A stretch of DNA of 44,772 nucleotides from Clostridiales bacterium (GTDB lineage Bacteria; Bacillota; Clostridia; Christensenellales; Aristaeellaceae). Location of the stretch: contig JAAYFC010000105.1 of assembly GCA_012728435.1 (NCBI GenBank), positions 1-44,772 on the forward strand, written 5' to 3'. The notes below the pieces were generated by a model. That model was not told where the DNA came from and did not search any database. It saw nothing but the letters and a program-made list of their open reading frames with translations. The position numbers and the translations under genes are program-made. Positions 15,944-23,603 of the stretch are shown here, piece by piece. Position 1 is the first letter of the stretch. Each line of letters starts with the position of its first letter.

Positions 15944-15977
15944 CGGGGAAGGGCATTTTGGAAAATGCCCCTCCCCG
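15944..15977 (+). repeat. Long GC-rich hairpin after the M42 gene
   Basis: CGGGGA (15944-15949) and GGGCATTTT (15951-15959) pair with AAAATGCCC (15962-15970) and TCCCCG (15972-15977), with one A/C mismatch and a GG loop. GGGCATTTT is identical to the start of helix P2 in the structured element at 30946, so this may be a collapsed relative. Confidence 0.55.
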
Positions 15978-15995
15978 AAAACTTTTGACAACTAC

Positions 15996-16017
15996 CCTGC
16001 TTCATAGCAGGTTTTTT
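15996..16017 (+). terminator. Terminator of the GNAT-yhbY-M42 unit
   Basis: Stem CCTGC (15996-16000) / GCAGG (16007-16011) is followed by TTTTTT (16012-16017). Confidence 0.75.
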
Positions 16018-16032
16018 GTTTGGCAAATAAAA

Positions 16033-16052
16033 ATGAACCCCTGTGGGTTCAT
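16033..16052 (-). terminator. Terminator of the yfbR operon (minus strand)
   Basis: Perfect 8-bp stem ATGAACCC (16033-16040) / GGGTTCAT (16045-16052). On the minus strand it is followed by a U-rich tract. It lies 49 nt after the yfbR stop. Confidence 0.6.
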
Positions 16053-16101
16053 GAAATATAAGACATCAAATCCAAAGTTCCCAAGGATCGATCCCCCGTC
16101 C

Positions 16102-16680
16102 CTACTTGGAAATCTGGTCCAAACTCATCCCAAAGCCGGGCACAAACTCGCTGAGGAAGTCCTGCACCTCGGGCAGGTCAATGGCGTGCAGGGTAGCCAG
16201 GATGGATTCCTGCGCCTCTAAAAACTCGTTGTTGCCGGCCTTGGTCTCCTCCAGGCACTTGATGTAGGCGCAGAGGCGGTCGGCGGCCTTCACCAGGCTG
16301 TGCTCCGCCGTTTTAGTATCCGGCAGCAGCAGGGGTTCATAGGCTGCGCGCAGGTCCTTTGGCAGCATCTGCTTAAGGCGCTGGATGGCGATGCGCTCTA
16401 TCTTGTGAAACTCCTCCCGGATTTGCGGGTTGTTGTGCTTAATGGGGGTGGGCATGTCCCCGGTGATGACCTCGGACACATCGTGAAACAGCGCGATGGC
16501 CATCACGTGCTCCGCGTTGTAATCCCGCCCGTAGCGCACATTGCCGATAAGGGCCAGCGCGTGCGCGATCATGGCCGCCTGCATGGCGTGTTCCATGTCG
16601 TTTTCGGGGATCAGGTTGCGCATTAAGCCCCAGCGGCGGATTAGTTTCATGCGGGATAAATAGGCAAAAAAATGGTGCAC
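16102..16680 (-). CDS. yfbR: 5'-deoxynucleotidase, YfbR-like HD hydrolase
   Basis: A 192-aa HD-domain protein that follows E. coli YfbR almost motif by motif: HHFFAYLSRMKLIRRWGLMRN at the N-terminus, MEHAMQAAMIAHAL (first His ligand), ALFHDVSEVITGDMPTPIK (HD pair and the YfbR-specific GDMPTP loop), and KAADRLCAYIKCLEE (last Asp ligand). The enzyme hydrolyses 5'-deoxyribonucleoside monophosphates in the cytoplasm with a divalent metal. It is the last gene of the minus-strand operon, starting 3 nt after the YbaK-like stop. Confidence 0.9.
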   Translation of the reverse strand: MHHFFAYLSRMKLIRRWGLMRNLIPENDMEHAMQAAMIAHALALIGNVRYGRDYNAEHVMAIALFHDVSEVITGDMPTPIKHNNPQIREEFHKIERIAIQRLKQMLPKDLRAAYEPLLLPDTKTAEHSLVKAADRLCAYIKCLEETKAGNNEFLEAQESILATLHAIDLPEVQDFLSEFVPGFGMSLDQISK

Positions 16681-16683
16681 GGC

Positions 16684-17199
16684 TCAGACTCCTTCAGGTG
16701 ATGGGATATGTATCATGCGGCAGGCGACGCCGATATCAGGCAAAAAGCGTTCCAGGAAATCCGTCGTCCGCATTTCCACAGAGGCGGTGTTGACACAGGG
16801 ATGAAACCACAGGCTACGATAGGCAAGCAGTGCGTCGTCCACCACCAGGGTGACGCGCTTTTCGCGGTCAAACAGCAAGCCCAGCGGGCTGACAGCGCCG
16901 CTTTCCAGCCCCAGCATCCCTGGCAGCTTCTCAAGCGGCGCGAAGCTAAGCCGGGACACCCCCAGCAGCTTGCTGACCACGGAGGTGCGAAAGTCCCGGG
17001 CGGGCATCAATAAAAGCAGGTAGTAATCCGTCTGCTGACGGTTGCACAGGAAGACGTTTTTGGGCATGGTGGCGCGCGTAAGGTCCAATTCCGGTGTCCT
17101 TAAGCAGTCCTCTATCGTCCACTTGGGCTCATGAAAAAAGACCTGGTGGGGGATGTCCATCTCCCCCAAAACCCTGTAGATTTCCGGGCTGTTATCCAT
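16684..17199 (-). CDS. YbaK/ProX-type aminoacyl-tRNA deacylase-like protein
   Basis: A 171-aa protein from ATG 17199 (SD GAAGGA); a longer upstream frame lies inside rarA and is not used. The fold markers are those of the YbaK/ProRS-editing domain: a conserved Lys in the region TRATMPKNVFLCN (near 42-54), SRLSFAPLEKLPGMLGLESGAVSPLGLL (the GxxxGxVSP-like loop), and a Val/Asp-rich strand VTLVVDDALL. Such proteins hydrolyse mischarged tRNA, e.g. Ala-tRNAPro. The start overlaps the rarA stop by 8 nt. Substrate specificity is not readable. Confidence 0.82.
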   Translation of the reverse strand: MDNSPEIYRVLGEMDIPHQVFFHEPKWTIEDCLRTPELDLTRATMPKNVFLCNRQQTDYYLLLLMPARDFRTSVVSKLLGVSRLSFAPLEKLPGMLGLESGAVSPLGLLFDREKRVTLVVDDALLAYRSLWFHPCVNTASVEMRTTDFLERFLPDIGVACRMIHIPSPEGV

Positions 17200-18490
17200 C
17201 GCTGTCCTTCTTTTTTTGTAAATCCTTCTCAAATCCAAGCTGCCCGGGCTGGTAGTACACGGTGTCCTCAAACCCGGAAGGCATGTAGTTCTGCTGCACC
17301 CAGTGGCCGGGGAAATCATGCGGGTAGAGATAGCCCGCCCCATTGCCCAGGCGGCTGGCGCCCTGATAGTGGGTGTCACGCAGGTAAAGGGGCACCTCCC
17401 CCAGCTGACCGTGCTCGGCGTCAGCTTTGGCCGCGCCCATGGCGCTGACCACGGTGTCGGACTTGGGCGCCATGCAGATATAGATGATGGCCTGGGTGAT
17501 GGACAGCCTGGCCTCCGGGAGACCTACAAACTCCAGGGCAGAGGCGGCGGCCACCGCCTGCAGCATGGCATTGGGATCCGCCAGCCCCACATCCTCACTG
17601 GCGTGGGCGATGAGGCGGCGGACGATCAGCCGCGGGTCAATTCCGGCGTACAGCAGCCGGGAGGCCCACAGCAGTGCTGCATCCGGGTCGCTGCCTCTCA
17701 GGCTTTTACAAAAAGCGGAGAGCATGTCGTAATACAGGGTCTCATCCACGCGCATCATGGGCTTTTGGATGCTGTCCTCGGCAATGGCGCGGGTGATGTG
17801 GATGCCGTTCTCATCCGTGGGCGTGGTGAGCGCCGCCAACTCCAGCGCGTTAAGCGCGGTGCGCACATCGCCTGCGGCCACCTGTACCCAGTGATCCAGC
17901 GCGTCCGCCTCCACCTGTACATCCATGGTGCCCAAACCGCGCTCTGGATCGGCAATGGCGGCTAAAAGCGCCGTTTTTACATCCTCATCTGACAGACGGA
18001 AAAATTGAAACACGCGGCAGCGGCTGACGATGGCAGGCGTCATCGAGATCATCGGGTTTTCGGTGGTGGAGCCGATAAAGCGGATGGTGCCCTCCTCAAT
18101 GGCGGGCAGGATGGAATCCGACTGCGCCCGGCTCCACCGGTGGCACTCATCCAGCAGCAAATAGGTGTGCTGGCCGTACATCGCCCGGCGCTCCTTGGCC
18201 TGTTTGATCACCTCACGCACCTCCGTCACGCCTGAGGTAACGGCGTTTAAGCGCTCAAACGCGCCCTTTGTGGTCTTGGACACCACAAAGGCTAAAGTGG
18301 TCTTGCCGCAGCCGGGCGGGCCATAGAAGATGCTGCTGGTGAGCTGGTCGGCCTTTATGGCGCGGTGCAGCAGCTTGCCCTTGCCCACCAAATGCGCCTG
18401 GCCTAAGAACTCATCCAGGGTGCGCGGGCGCATGCGGTCGGCCAGGGGGCGCTGGTGCGTGTGCTTTATGTGATCAAACAGGCTCATCAC
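17192..18490 (-). CDS. rarA: Replication-associated recombination protein A (AAA+ ATPase)
   Basis: A 432-aa RarA/MgsA/WRNIP1-family ATPase that acts at stalled replication forks. The N-terminus has PLADRMRPRTLDEFLGQ. Walker A is GPPGCGKTT (about 58-66), Walker B is LLLDECHRW (about 111-119), sensor 1 is IGSTTENP and the arginine-finger region is VSRCRVFQF. A C-terminal tetramerisation domain ends with the family-typical NYMPSGFEDTVYYQP. The length is normal. It overlaps the upstream nitroreductase by 17 nt and the downstream gene by 8 nt, so all are one translationally coupled operon. Confidence 0.95.
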   Translation of the reverse strand: MMSLFDHIKHTHQRPLADRMRPRTLDEFLGQAHLVGKGKLLHRAIKADQLTSSIFYGPPGCGKTTLAFVVSKTTKGAFERLNAVTSGVTEVREVIKQAKERRAMYGQHTYLLLDECHRWSRAQSDSILPAIEEGTIRFIGSTTENPMISMTPAIVSRCRVFQFFRLSDEDVKTALLAAIADPERGLGTMDVQVEADALDHWVQVAAGDVRTALNALELAALTTPTDENGIHITRAIAEDSIQKPMMRVDETLYYDMLSAFCKSLRGSDPDAALLWASRLLYAGIDPRLIVRRLIAHASEDVGLADPNAMLQAVAAASALEFVGLPEARLSITQAIIYICMAPKSDTVVSAMGAAKADAEHGQLGEVPLYLRDTHYQGASRLGNGAGYLYPHDFPGHWVQQNYMPSGFEDTVYYQPGQLGFEKDLQKKKDSDG

Positions 18491-19238
18491 GCTCTTCTAC
18501 CGAAACCAGCAGGGTTTTGTTGTCCGCAGCCAGGCGCCAGACGCGCTCTTCCCCTGCCAGGGAGCACTCGATATGCATCAGGGCAATGCCGCTGTCAACG
18601 CTGTTGAATTTGTTGCCCGCAAAGGAAAGCGTGCTGCCCGAGAAGCTGACGCGCCAGGGCTGACGGTTTAAGGAGGAGGGCGCGCTGCGCATGGACTCCG
18701 CCGCGCGGTAGGCCCAGTAGGGCCACAGGGTGGGGTCATCGGGGCTGAAGGCGGTCAGGATCTTGCGCCGGGTCAAGCGGGCGCCGTCCTCATCCTCCGG
18801 CACGCCAAAGGGCATGACGGCCATCACCTGCTCGTGTTCCTTGGCGGCCTGCGCCGCTACAATGCGGCGATAGTTGCCGGTAATCCAGCAGCCCTGCAGG
18901 CCCTGGGCAGCCAATTCCAAGGCAAAGGCCTCACCGGAGATGCCGGTTAAGAACTGGGCGTTTGGCAAATCCTTCCGCGCCAAGATGACAGCATATTGAT
19001 GATGGCCTTTAAAGCGCGGGAACAGCGGCAGGCTGACCACCACATCATCCGCGCCGCTGCTTTTGATGGCGATGCGGATGCCCTTTTGGCAGATGCGCTC
19101 TGCAGCGTATTCCAGGACAGCCAGCTGCGAAACATCCGCGGGCTCTTTGAATTGCCGGCAGCTAAACCGGCGCGGCATCGCCGCCAGCCAGCGCGTGAGC
19201 TGGTTTGATTGGTAGATTGTCTCAAATGGCAGACTCAT
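18474..19238 (-). CDS. Nitroreductase-family protein (TM1586-like)
   Basis: A 254-aa protein starting at ATG 19238 behind GGAGGGGAG; a start 30 nt upstream would place the SD inside the gene. The N-terminus AMPRRFSCRQFKEPADVSQL has the Arg/Ser FMN-phosphate contact pattern of nitroreductases, and LAAQGLQGCWITG resembles the LGLG.CW(I/M)G segment. A repeat of the pattern (AAESMRSAPSSLNRQPWRVSF) fits the pseudo-duplicated TM1586-type subfamily. It would be an FMN-dependent NAD(P)H oxidoreductase of unknown substrate. It is the first gene of the operon with rarA, the deacylase and yfbR. Confidence 0.78.
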   Translation of the reverse strand: MSLPFETIYQSNQLTRWLAAMPRRFSCRQFKEPADVSQLAVLEYAAERICQKGIRIAIKSSGADDVVVSLPLFPRFKGHHQYAVILARKDLPNAQFLTGISGEAFALELAAQGLQGCWITGNYRRIVAAQAAKEHEQVMAVMPFGVPEDEDGARLTRRKILTAFSPDDPTLWPYWAYRAAESMRSAPSSLNRQPWRVSFSGSTLSFAGNKFNSVDSGIALMHIECSLAGEERVWRLAADNKTLLVSVEERDEPV

Positions 19239-19355
19239 GCCACGCTCCCCTCCCCTTTTACAGGACATGTGAATCGCTTATTAGTGTAGCATAGCACCCC
19301 TGTACATACAACGAAACAGACTGTAAATTCGTTCACTTCATATGCACGCAAAAGG

Positions 19356-19383
19356 AAGAGCCCGCGTTTGTTGATGGGCTCTT
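19356..19383 (-). terminator. Terminator downstream of serS
   Basis: AAGAGCCC (19356-19363) / GGGCTCTT (19376-19383) is an 8-bp stem with a 12-nt loop. The flanks are A-rich on the left, giving a modest U-tract on the minus strand. Confidence 0.55.
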
Positions 19384-19453
19384 CTTAATAAACTCATTGG
19401 GTTTTGGGGGTTGACCTTTCTCTTGAAGGGACAGGTCAAGTATCCTGCACGTC

Positions 19454-20734
19454 TTAGCCGATCCACTCCTTGCCCCCCATGTAGGGCTGCAGGGCTTTGG
19501 GGATCATCACCGTGCCATCTTCCTGCAGGTTGTTTTCCAGGAAGGTGATCAGCATGCGCGGCGGGGCGACCACGGTGTTGTTGAGGGTGTGCGGGTGAAA
19601 GCGCTTGCCGTCCTTGTCGCGGGCGCGGATGCGCAGCCGGCGGGCCTGGGCGTCCCCCAGGTTGGAACAGGAGCAGACCTCAAAATACTTCTGCTGGCGG
19701 GGGGACCAGGCCTCCACATCACAGGAGATGACCTTCAAATCGGCCAGGTCGCCGGTGCAGCAGGCCAGGGTGCGCACAGGGATGTCCAGGGTGCGGAAGA
19801 AATCCACAGAGTTTTGCCACAGTTTCCTGTACCAGTCCATGCTGTCCTCGGGCTTGCACAGGACCACCATCTCCTGCTTCTCAAACTGGTGCACACGGTA
19901 GACGCCGCGCTCCTCGATGCCGTGGGCGCCGACCTCCTTGCGGAAGCAGGGGGAGTAGCTGGTGAGCGCCTGGGGCAGGTCCTCCTCTAACAGCATGGTA
20001 TCGATAAACTTGCCAATCATGGAGTGCTCACTGGTACCGATTAGGTACAGGTCCTCGCCCTCAATCTTGTACATCATGTTTTCCATCTCACTAAAGCTCA
20101 TCACGCCGGTGACGACCTCCGAGCGGATCATGTAGGGCGGGATGCAGTAGACAAAACCGCGGTCAATCATAAAATCGCGCGCATAGGTGAGGATGGCGGA
20201 GTGCAATCGCGCGACGTCGCCGATTAAGTAGTAAAACCCGCTGCCGGAGGTCTTGCGCGCGGCGTCCAGGTCGATGCCCTTAAGGTTTTCCATGATGTCT
20301 ACATGGTAAGGCACCTCATAGTCTAGCACGTGGGGCTCGCCAAAGCGCTCCATCTCCACATTTTCCTGGTCGTCCCGGCCCAGGGGTACGGAGGGGTCCA
20401 TGATTTGCGGGATTTGCATCATGACGTCCCTGAGCTGTGCCTGGTAGTCTGCCTCCTGCTGCTCCAGATCAATCAGCTGGGAAGCGATGTCGGCAACATC
20501 CTGTTTGACGCGCTCGGCCTCGTCCTTCTGGCCTGTTTTTAGCAGGCTGCCAATCTGCTTGGAGAGGGTGTTGCGCTGCGCGCGCAGCTCATCCGCCCGG
20601 ACGATGGCGGCGCGGTTTTTTAGGTCCAGCTCGATGGCCTCATCCACCAGGGGCAGGCGATGGTCCTGGAACTTGCGGCGGATGTTCTCCCGCACCAGGT
20701 CCGGGTTGGTTCGAATCAGATTGATGTCGATCAT
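19454..20734 (-). CDS. serS: Serine--tRNA ligase
   Basis: A 426-aa class II aminoacyl-tRNA synthetase that charges tRNA-Ser (and tRNA-Sec) with serine. The N-terminal MIDINLIRTNPDLVRENIRRK begins the tRNA-binding coiled coil (about 28-105). Catalytic motif 2 is FRKEVGAHGIEERGVYRVHQFEK (about 263-285). Motif 3 is near the end (NNLQEDGTVMIPKALQPYMGG). SD AAAGGA lies before ATG 20734. It is controlled by a T-box leader directly upstream, so expression should rise when uncharged tRNA-Ser accumulates. Confidence 0.97.
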   Translation of the reverse strand: MIDINLIRTNPDLVRENIRRKFQDHRLPLVDEAIELDLKNRAAIVRADELRAQRNTLSKQIGSLLKTGQKDEAERVKQDVADIASQLIDLEQQEADYQAQLRDVMMQIPQIMDPSVPLGRDDQENVEMERFGEPHVLDYEVPYHVDIMENLKGIDLDAARKTSGSGFYYLIGDVARLHSAILTYARDFMIDRGFVYCIPPYMIRSEVVTGVMSFSEMENMMYKIEGEDLYLIGTSEHSMIGKFIDTMLLEEDLPQALTSYSPCFRKEVGAHGIEERGVYRVHQFEKQEMVVLCKPEDSMDWYRKLWQNSVDFFRTLDIPVRTLACCTGDLADLKVISCDVEAWSPRQQKYFEVCSCSNLGDAQARRLRIRARDKDGKRFHPHTLNNTVVAPPRMLITFLENNLQEDGTVMIPKALQPYMGGKEWIG

Positions 20735-20969
20735 GGTGATTTATCCTTTCATTTCGCTGAAATAAAAACGGAGCCCTCTGTCCTTGGGACGGAAGGCTCC
20801 GCGTTGCCACCCAAATTACCGTTGCCGGTCAACTCAACGCGCTGTAGGGGGCGCGCCCCGGCTGCTCATCGCAGCCCGCTCCCGGGTGGATAGGTGGGGT
20901 TTGGCCGCTGCCTCGCACCAAGCGGCAGCTCTCTTTGGCGTTTGCCCACGGATTCCCGTTCATCGCAAT
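20735..20969 (-). promoter_or_regulatory. T-box riboswitch leader of serS
   Basis: On the minus strand the leader carries the T-box sequence GGGTGGCAACGCGG (20799-20812), an AGAGAG internal-loop motif in stem I, and a terminator helix CGGAGCC/GGCTCCG (20769-20775 with 20795-20801) with a U-tract. The acceptor-pairing element UGGC complements GCCA, fitting the G discriminator of tRNA-Ser. Uncharged tRNA-Ser would favour the antiterminator and allow serS transcription. Confidence 0.9.
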
Positions 20970-20975
20970 GTGTGG

Positions 20976-21004
20976 ATTATATCATGCGCAGGTGAATTGG
21001 GCAA
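20976..21004 (-). promoter_or_regulatory. serS promoter
   Basis: On the minus strand -35 TTGCCC (20999-21004), 17-bp spacer, -10 TATAAT (20976-20981). It places the transcript start at about 20969, at the head of the T-box leader. Confidence 0.7.
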
Positions 21005-21015
21005 GGTTTGCAAGG

Positions 21016-22044
21016 CTAGTAGTCCTCCCCCTCGCCTTCCTTGGGCACAAAGCCACGCAGCAGTTTGGCCATCATGTAGCCGGTTTTGCCGTCCACCCAC
21101 ACCTTGCGCCACCAGGTGGTGCCGCCTGTGACGATGACGCGGGTGCCGTTTAAGTACAGGCCCAGGGAATCGCTTTTGCTGCTGCCCTTCCGGCGCAGGT
21201 GCGCGCCCTGGCCGTCGGGGTTGTCAATCACAGTCTCCATGCCCTTGGGCTCCGGTGTCAATACGCCCGGGTCCACATCCGCGTACACGGGCTGCGGGAT
21301 GAGGGCAGAGGCCTGCATGAAGCCCATCTGCCCGCCGTCCAGCATCACGTGCGCAAAATCCTCCGTCACGCCCAGCACAGTGACGCTGCCGCCATTTTGA
21401 ACAGCGCCCAGTTTTTCGGACTGAAAGCTCTGCGCCGCGCGCAGGGTGAGGCCGTAGTATTTGGGATGCTGCACGGTTGGGTGCGGCTGGCTTGACACGA
21501 CGCTGCCATAGGGCGCGTCCAGCAGCAGTTGCGCGCGGGGCATGAAGCCCTCCAGGCTGCCGATGCGCACCTTTACAAAGTGTTTGTCCCTGTTGTCCAG
21601 CACCTGCACGACGACGCCGTTGTAGTATTTGCCGTGGGTCTTGGCCTTAGCGCTGGCCTTTTGGTACAGGGGCACGCGGATGAAGTGATCCGGGCTGTTA
21701 ACGATGCCGTAGGAGGGCGCGTCTGCCTCGGTCTTCTCCCGCAGACTGCCCGATTGCACCCAACCTGCTGTTTGGATGCCAGCCGGGTTGAGGTAGAGAA
21801 TCTGTATAAACCCCCCTTGCTCCCCCAGCAGCAGGCAGGCCATGCCGCTTTGCAGGACGAAGCCTGATACGTCTGTATCATTCGCAGAATTGTAAATCAT
21901 CAAGTCCGCGCCGGGGTTTAGATACAGCGGCATAAGGGGCTGAGGCGCCGCTGCCTCACTTATCGCAGTAATCGTCAGGGACAGGGTGAGCATCAGGGCC
22001 AACAGCGCAGCCAGGGCGCGTGGGAATCTCTTTTGTTGAATCAT
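21016..22044 (-). CDS. Exported SH3-domain repeat protein
   Basis: A 342-aa protein from ATG 22044 behind AGGAGG, with a signal peptide (hydrophobic about 12-30, AISEAAA cut region). The mature part shows three or four SH3b-like units: NPGADLMIYNSANDTDVSGFVLQSG, then LYQKASAKAKTHGKYYNGV, LRAAQSFQSEKLGAVQNGGSVTVLG and, last, AHLRRKGSSKSDSLGLYLNGTRVIV with TTWWRKVWVDGKTGYMMAKLL. Bacterial SH3 repeats bind cell-wall peptides, so a wall-associated role is inferred. No catalytic domain is attached. The gene ends 12 nt before the serS -35, in the same orientation. Confidence 0.75.
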   Translation of the reverse strand: MIQQKRFPRALAALLALMLTLSLTITAISEAAAPQPLMPLYLNPGADLMIYNSANDTDVSGFVLQSGMACLLLGEQGGFIQILYLNPAGIQTAGWVQSGSLREKTEADAPSYGIVNSPDHFIRVPLYQKASAKAKTHGKYYNGVVVQVLDNRDKHFVKVRIGSLEGFMPRAQLLLDAPYGSVVSSQPHPTVQHPKYYGLTLRAAQSFQSEKLGAVQNGGSVTVLGVTEDFAHVMLDGGQMGFMQASALIPQPVYADVDPGVLTPEPKGMETVIDNPDGQGAHLRRKGSSKSDSLGLYLNGTRVIVTGGTTWWRKVWVDGKTGYMMAKLLRGFVPKEGEGEDY

Positions 22045-22133
22045 GGTTTCCTCCTGTAGGGTGAAAGCATACGGGGGCACCTGGCCCCCGCCATACAACG
22101 CATGACGGGGCCTGCTTTCATGCAGTGCATCAA

Positions 22134-22159
22134 AAAAGGGAAGCATGCCCTTCCCTTTT
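22134..22159 (-). terminator. Terminator of the MFS transporter gene
   Basis: AAAAGGGAAG (22134-22143) / CTTCCCTTTT (22150-22159) is a 10-bp stem that on the minus strand ends in a U-run. It lies 30 nt after the MFS stop. Confidence 0.7.
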
Positions 22160-22189
22160 ATCATACCCGGCGGGGTGTTTGCGCGGGAA

Positions 22190-23341
22190 TTATTCAGCCG
22201 CTGTGCCCCTGTTTAGCCCCGTCCGAAAGCTCAGCAGCATCACCAGCATAGCCAGCGCCGCGGTCAGGAGGAAGGTGACGGTCAAGTTGCCGGGCAGCGT
22301 ACCGATTAAGGAGGGGAAGACGGTCATACCGCCCATGGTACTGATCATCATCATGCCAATGGCCGAGCCGCTGCGCTTGGGGAAGAGCTGGGTAGCCAGC
22401 ACCACCAGCATGGGCCAGGTGGGCCCGCAGCCAAAGCCGTACAGGACAACACCCACCACGCGCAGCCAGGTGACGGGCGCTAAGACCATCAGCAGGATGC
22501 CGGTTGCCGCGATGTTGGCAAACACGCGGATGCTGATGATTTCCTTGCCGGTTAAGGAGGCGCCGATTAAGCGCGCCACAATCACGCAGCCCCAGAACAG
22601 GGAAATCATGAAGGCGCCCATGGCCTCCGTCTCCCCGGCAGAGATAAACAGCAGCTTGGTGTAGGTGGCAGCCACGGACTCATAGCCCAGGTACAGGAAC
22701 ATCATCAGCGCCAGCACCACCATGCGGCGGTTCTTTAACACCTCAAACATGGTGAACGGCGAGTGCCCCCGCACCCCTGTCTGAACCTTGGGGTGCTTAG
22801 CGCTCAGCGCGATGAGGGCGATAAATACCGCCGCGATGACCGCGCTGTACAAAAAGACCTGGTGGTGGGAGCCGTACAGCTGCACGATGGCGATGGCCAG
22901 CATGGGGCCTACAATGGCGCCCAGGCCAAAGCCCGAATGCGCGATATTCACCCATTTGGAGGCCTCCTCCGGGTTCTCATCGCTGAGTACGGCGCTGGCC
23001 ATGCCCTCCGTCGGGCCAAAGCCCACGCCAAAGAGGAAGAGGCCCAGGGCGATTAGCATAAAGGCATGGGACACAAACAAGATGGCAAAACCTGCCGTCA
23101 TGATGGTGGCGGCGGTGATGATCACCCGGCGCTTGCCCACCTTGTCCGCCAGGCTGGAGGACAGCACCAGGCTGGTTAAGGAGCCCAGCGCGTACATGGA
23201 GATAAACAGCCCGGCATCCGAGGCCGCGCGGCCCAGGGACAGGGCGATGCGGTCGGCCACGGTGCTAAAGATGTTGATCATCATCCCCAGCACAGTAATA
23301 AACAGGGAAAACAGCAGGTTTTGTTGGGTTTTTCGGCTCAT
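22190..23341 (-). CDS. Major facilitator superfamily transporter
   Basis: A 383-aa polytopic membrane protein with about 12 hydrophobic segments. The loop 2-3 motif SSLADKVGKRRVIITAA (near residues 62-78) is the MFS motif A (G/A..aDk.GrR). A central loop (SAKHPKVQTGVRGHSPF) separates the halves, and a GFGPTEGMASAV segment lies in helix 4. It probably exports or imports a small molecule with proton coupling; the substrate is not evident. No clear SD lies directly before the ATG, but a 9-bp hairpin (23352-23380) separates the start from an upstream AAAGGAA. Confidence 0.85.
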   Translation of the reverse strand: MSRKTQQNLLFSLFITVLGMMINIFSTVADRIALSLGRAASDAGLFISMYALGSLTSLVLSSSLADKVGKRRVIITAATIMTAGFAILFVSHAFMLIALGLFLFGVGFGPTEGMASAVLSDENPEEASKWVNIAHSGFGLGAIVGPMLAIAIVQLYGSHHQVFLYSAVIAAVFIALIALSAKHPKVQTGVRGHSPFTMFEVLKNRRMVVLALMMFLYLGYESVAATYTKLLFISAGETEAMGAFMISLFWGCVIVARLIGASLTGKEIISIRVFANIAATGILLMVLAPVTWLRVVGVVLYGFGCGPTWPMLVVLATQLFPKRSGSAIGMMMISTMGGMTVFPSLIGTLPGNLTVTFLLTAALAMLVMLLSFRTGLNRGTAAE

Positions 23342-23351
23342 CGTTGTAATC

Positions 23352-23380
23352 AGGTTCTCAATCCGGCGGGATGAGAACCT
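23352..23380 (-). promoter_or_regulatory. Hairpin immediately upstream of the MFS start codon
   Basis: AGGTTCTCA (23352-23360) / TGAGAACCT (23372-23380) forms a perfect 9-bp stem whose near arm ends 10 nt before the ATG. The only SD-like sequence, AAAGGAA, lies beyond the hairpin. Folding could bring that SD to about 14 nt from the start. Confidence 0.4.
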
Positions 23381-23540
23381 GGTTTCCTTTCCTGTGTTTG
23401 CGCTGGACAGCTTGTTTGTATTCTGACAAAACAGATTTTGCCGCGCACATCCTTATTATCATAGCACAAGCATACGGTTCAAGCAAAATACAGGGCGCCC
23501 CATCCCGCTTGTTGGGGGAGGGCGCATGTTCTTATCATAC

Positions 23541-23587
23541 AAAGAAAAACCCGGGAGGGGCATCCGGTCTTGGCGCCCCTCCAGGGT
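23541..23587 (-). terminator. Terminator of the pullulanase gene
   Basis: GGAGGGGC (23554-23561) / GCCCCTCC (23575-23582), extended by ACCC/GGGT, lies 17 nt after the stop. On the minus strand it is followed by GGGTTTTTCTTT. Confidence 0.7.
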
Positions 23588-23603
23588 GGTGATGGTTAAA
23601 AGC

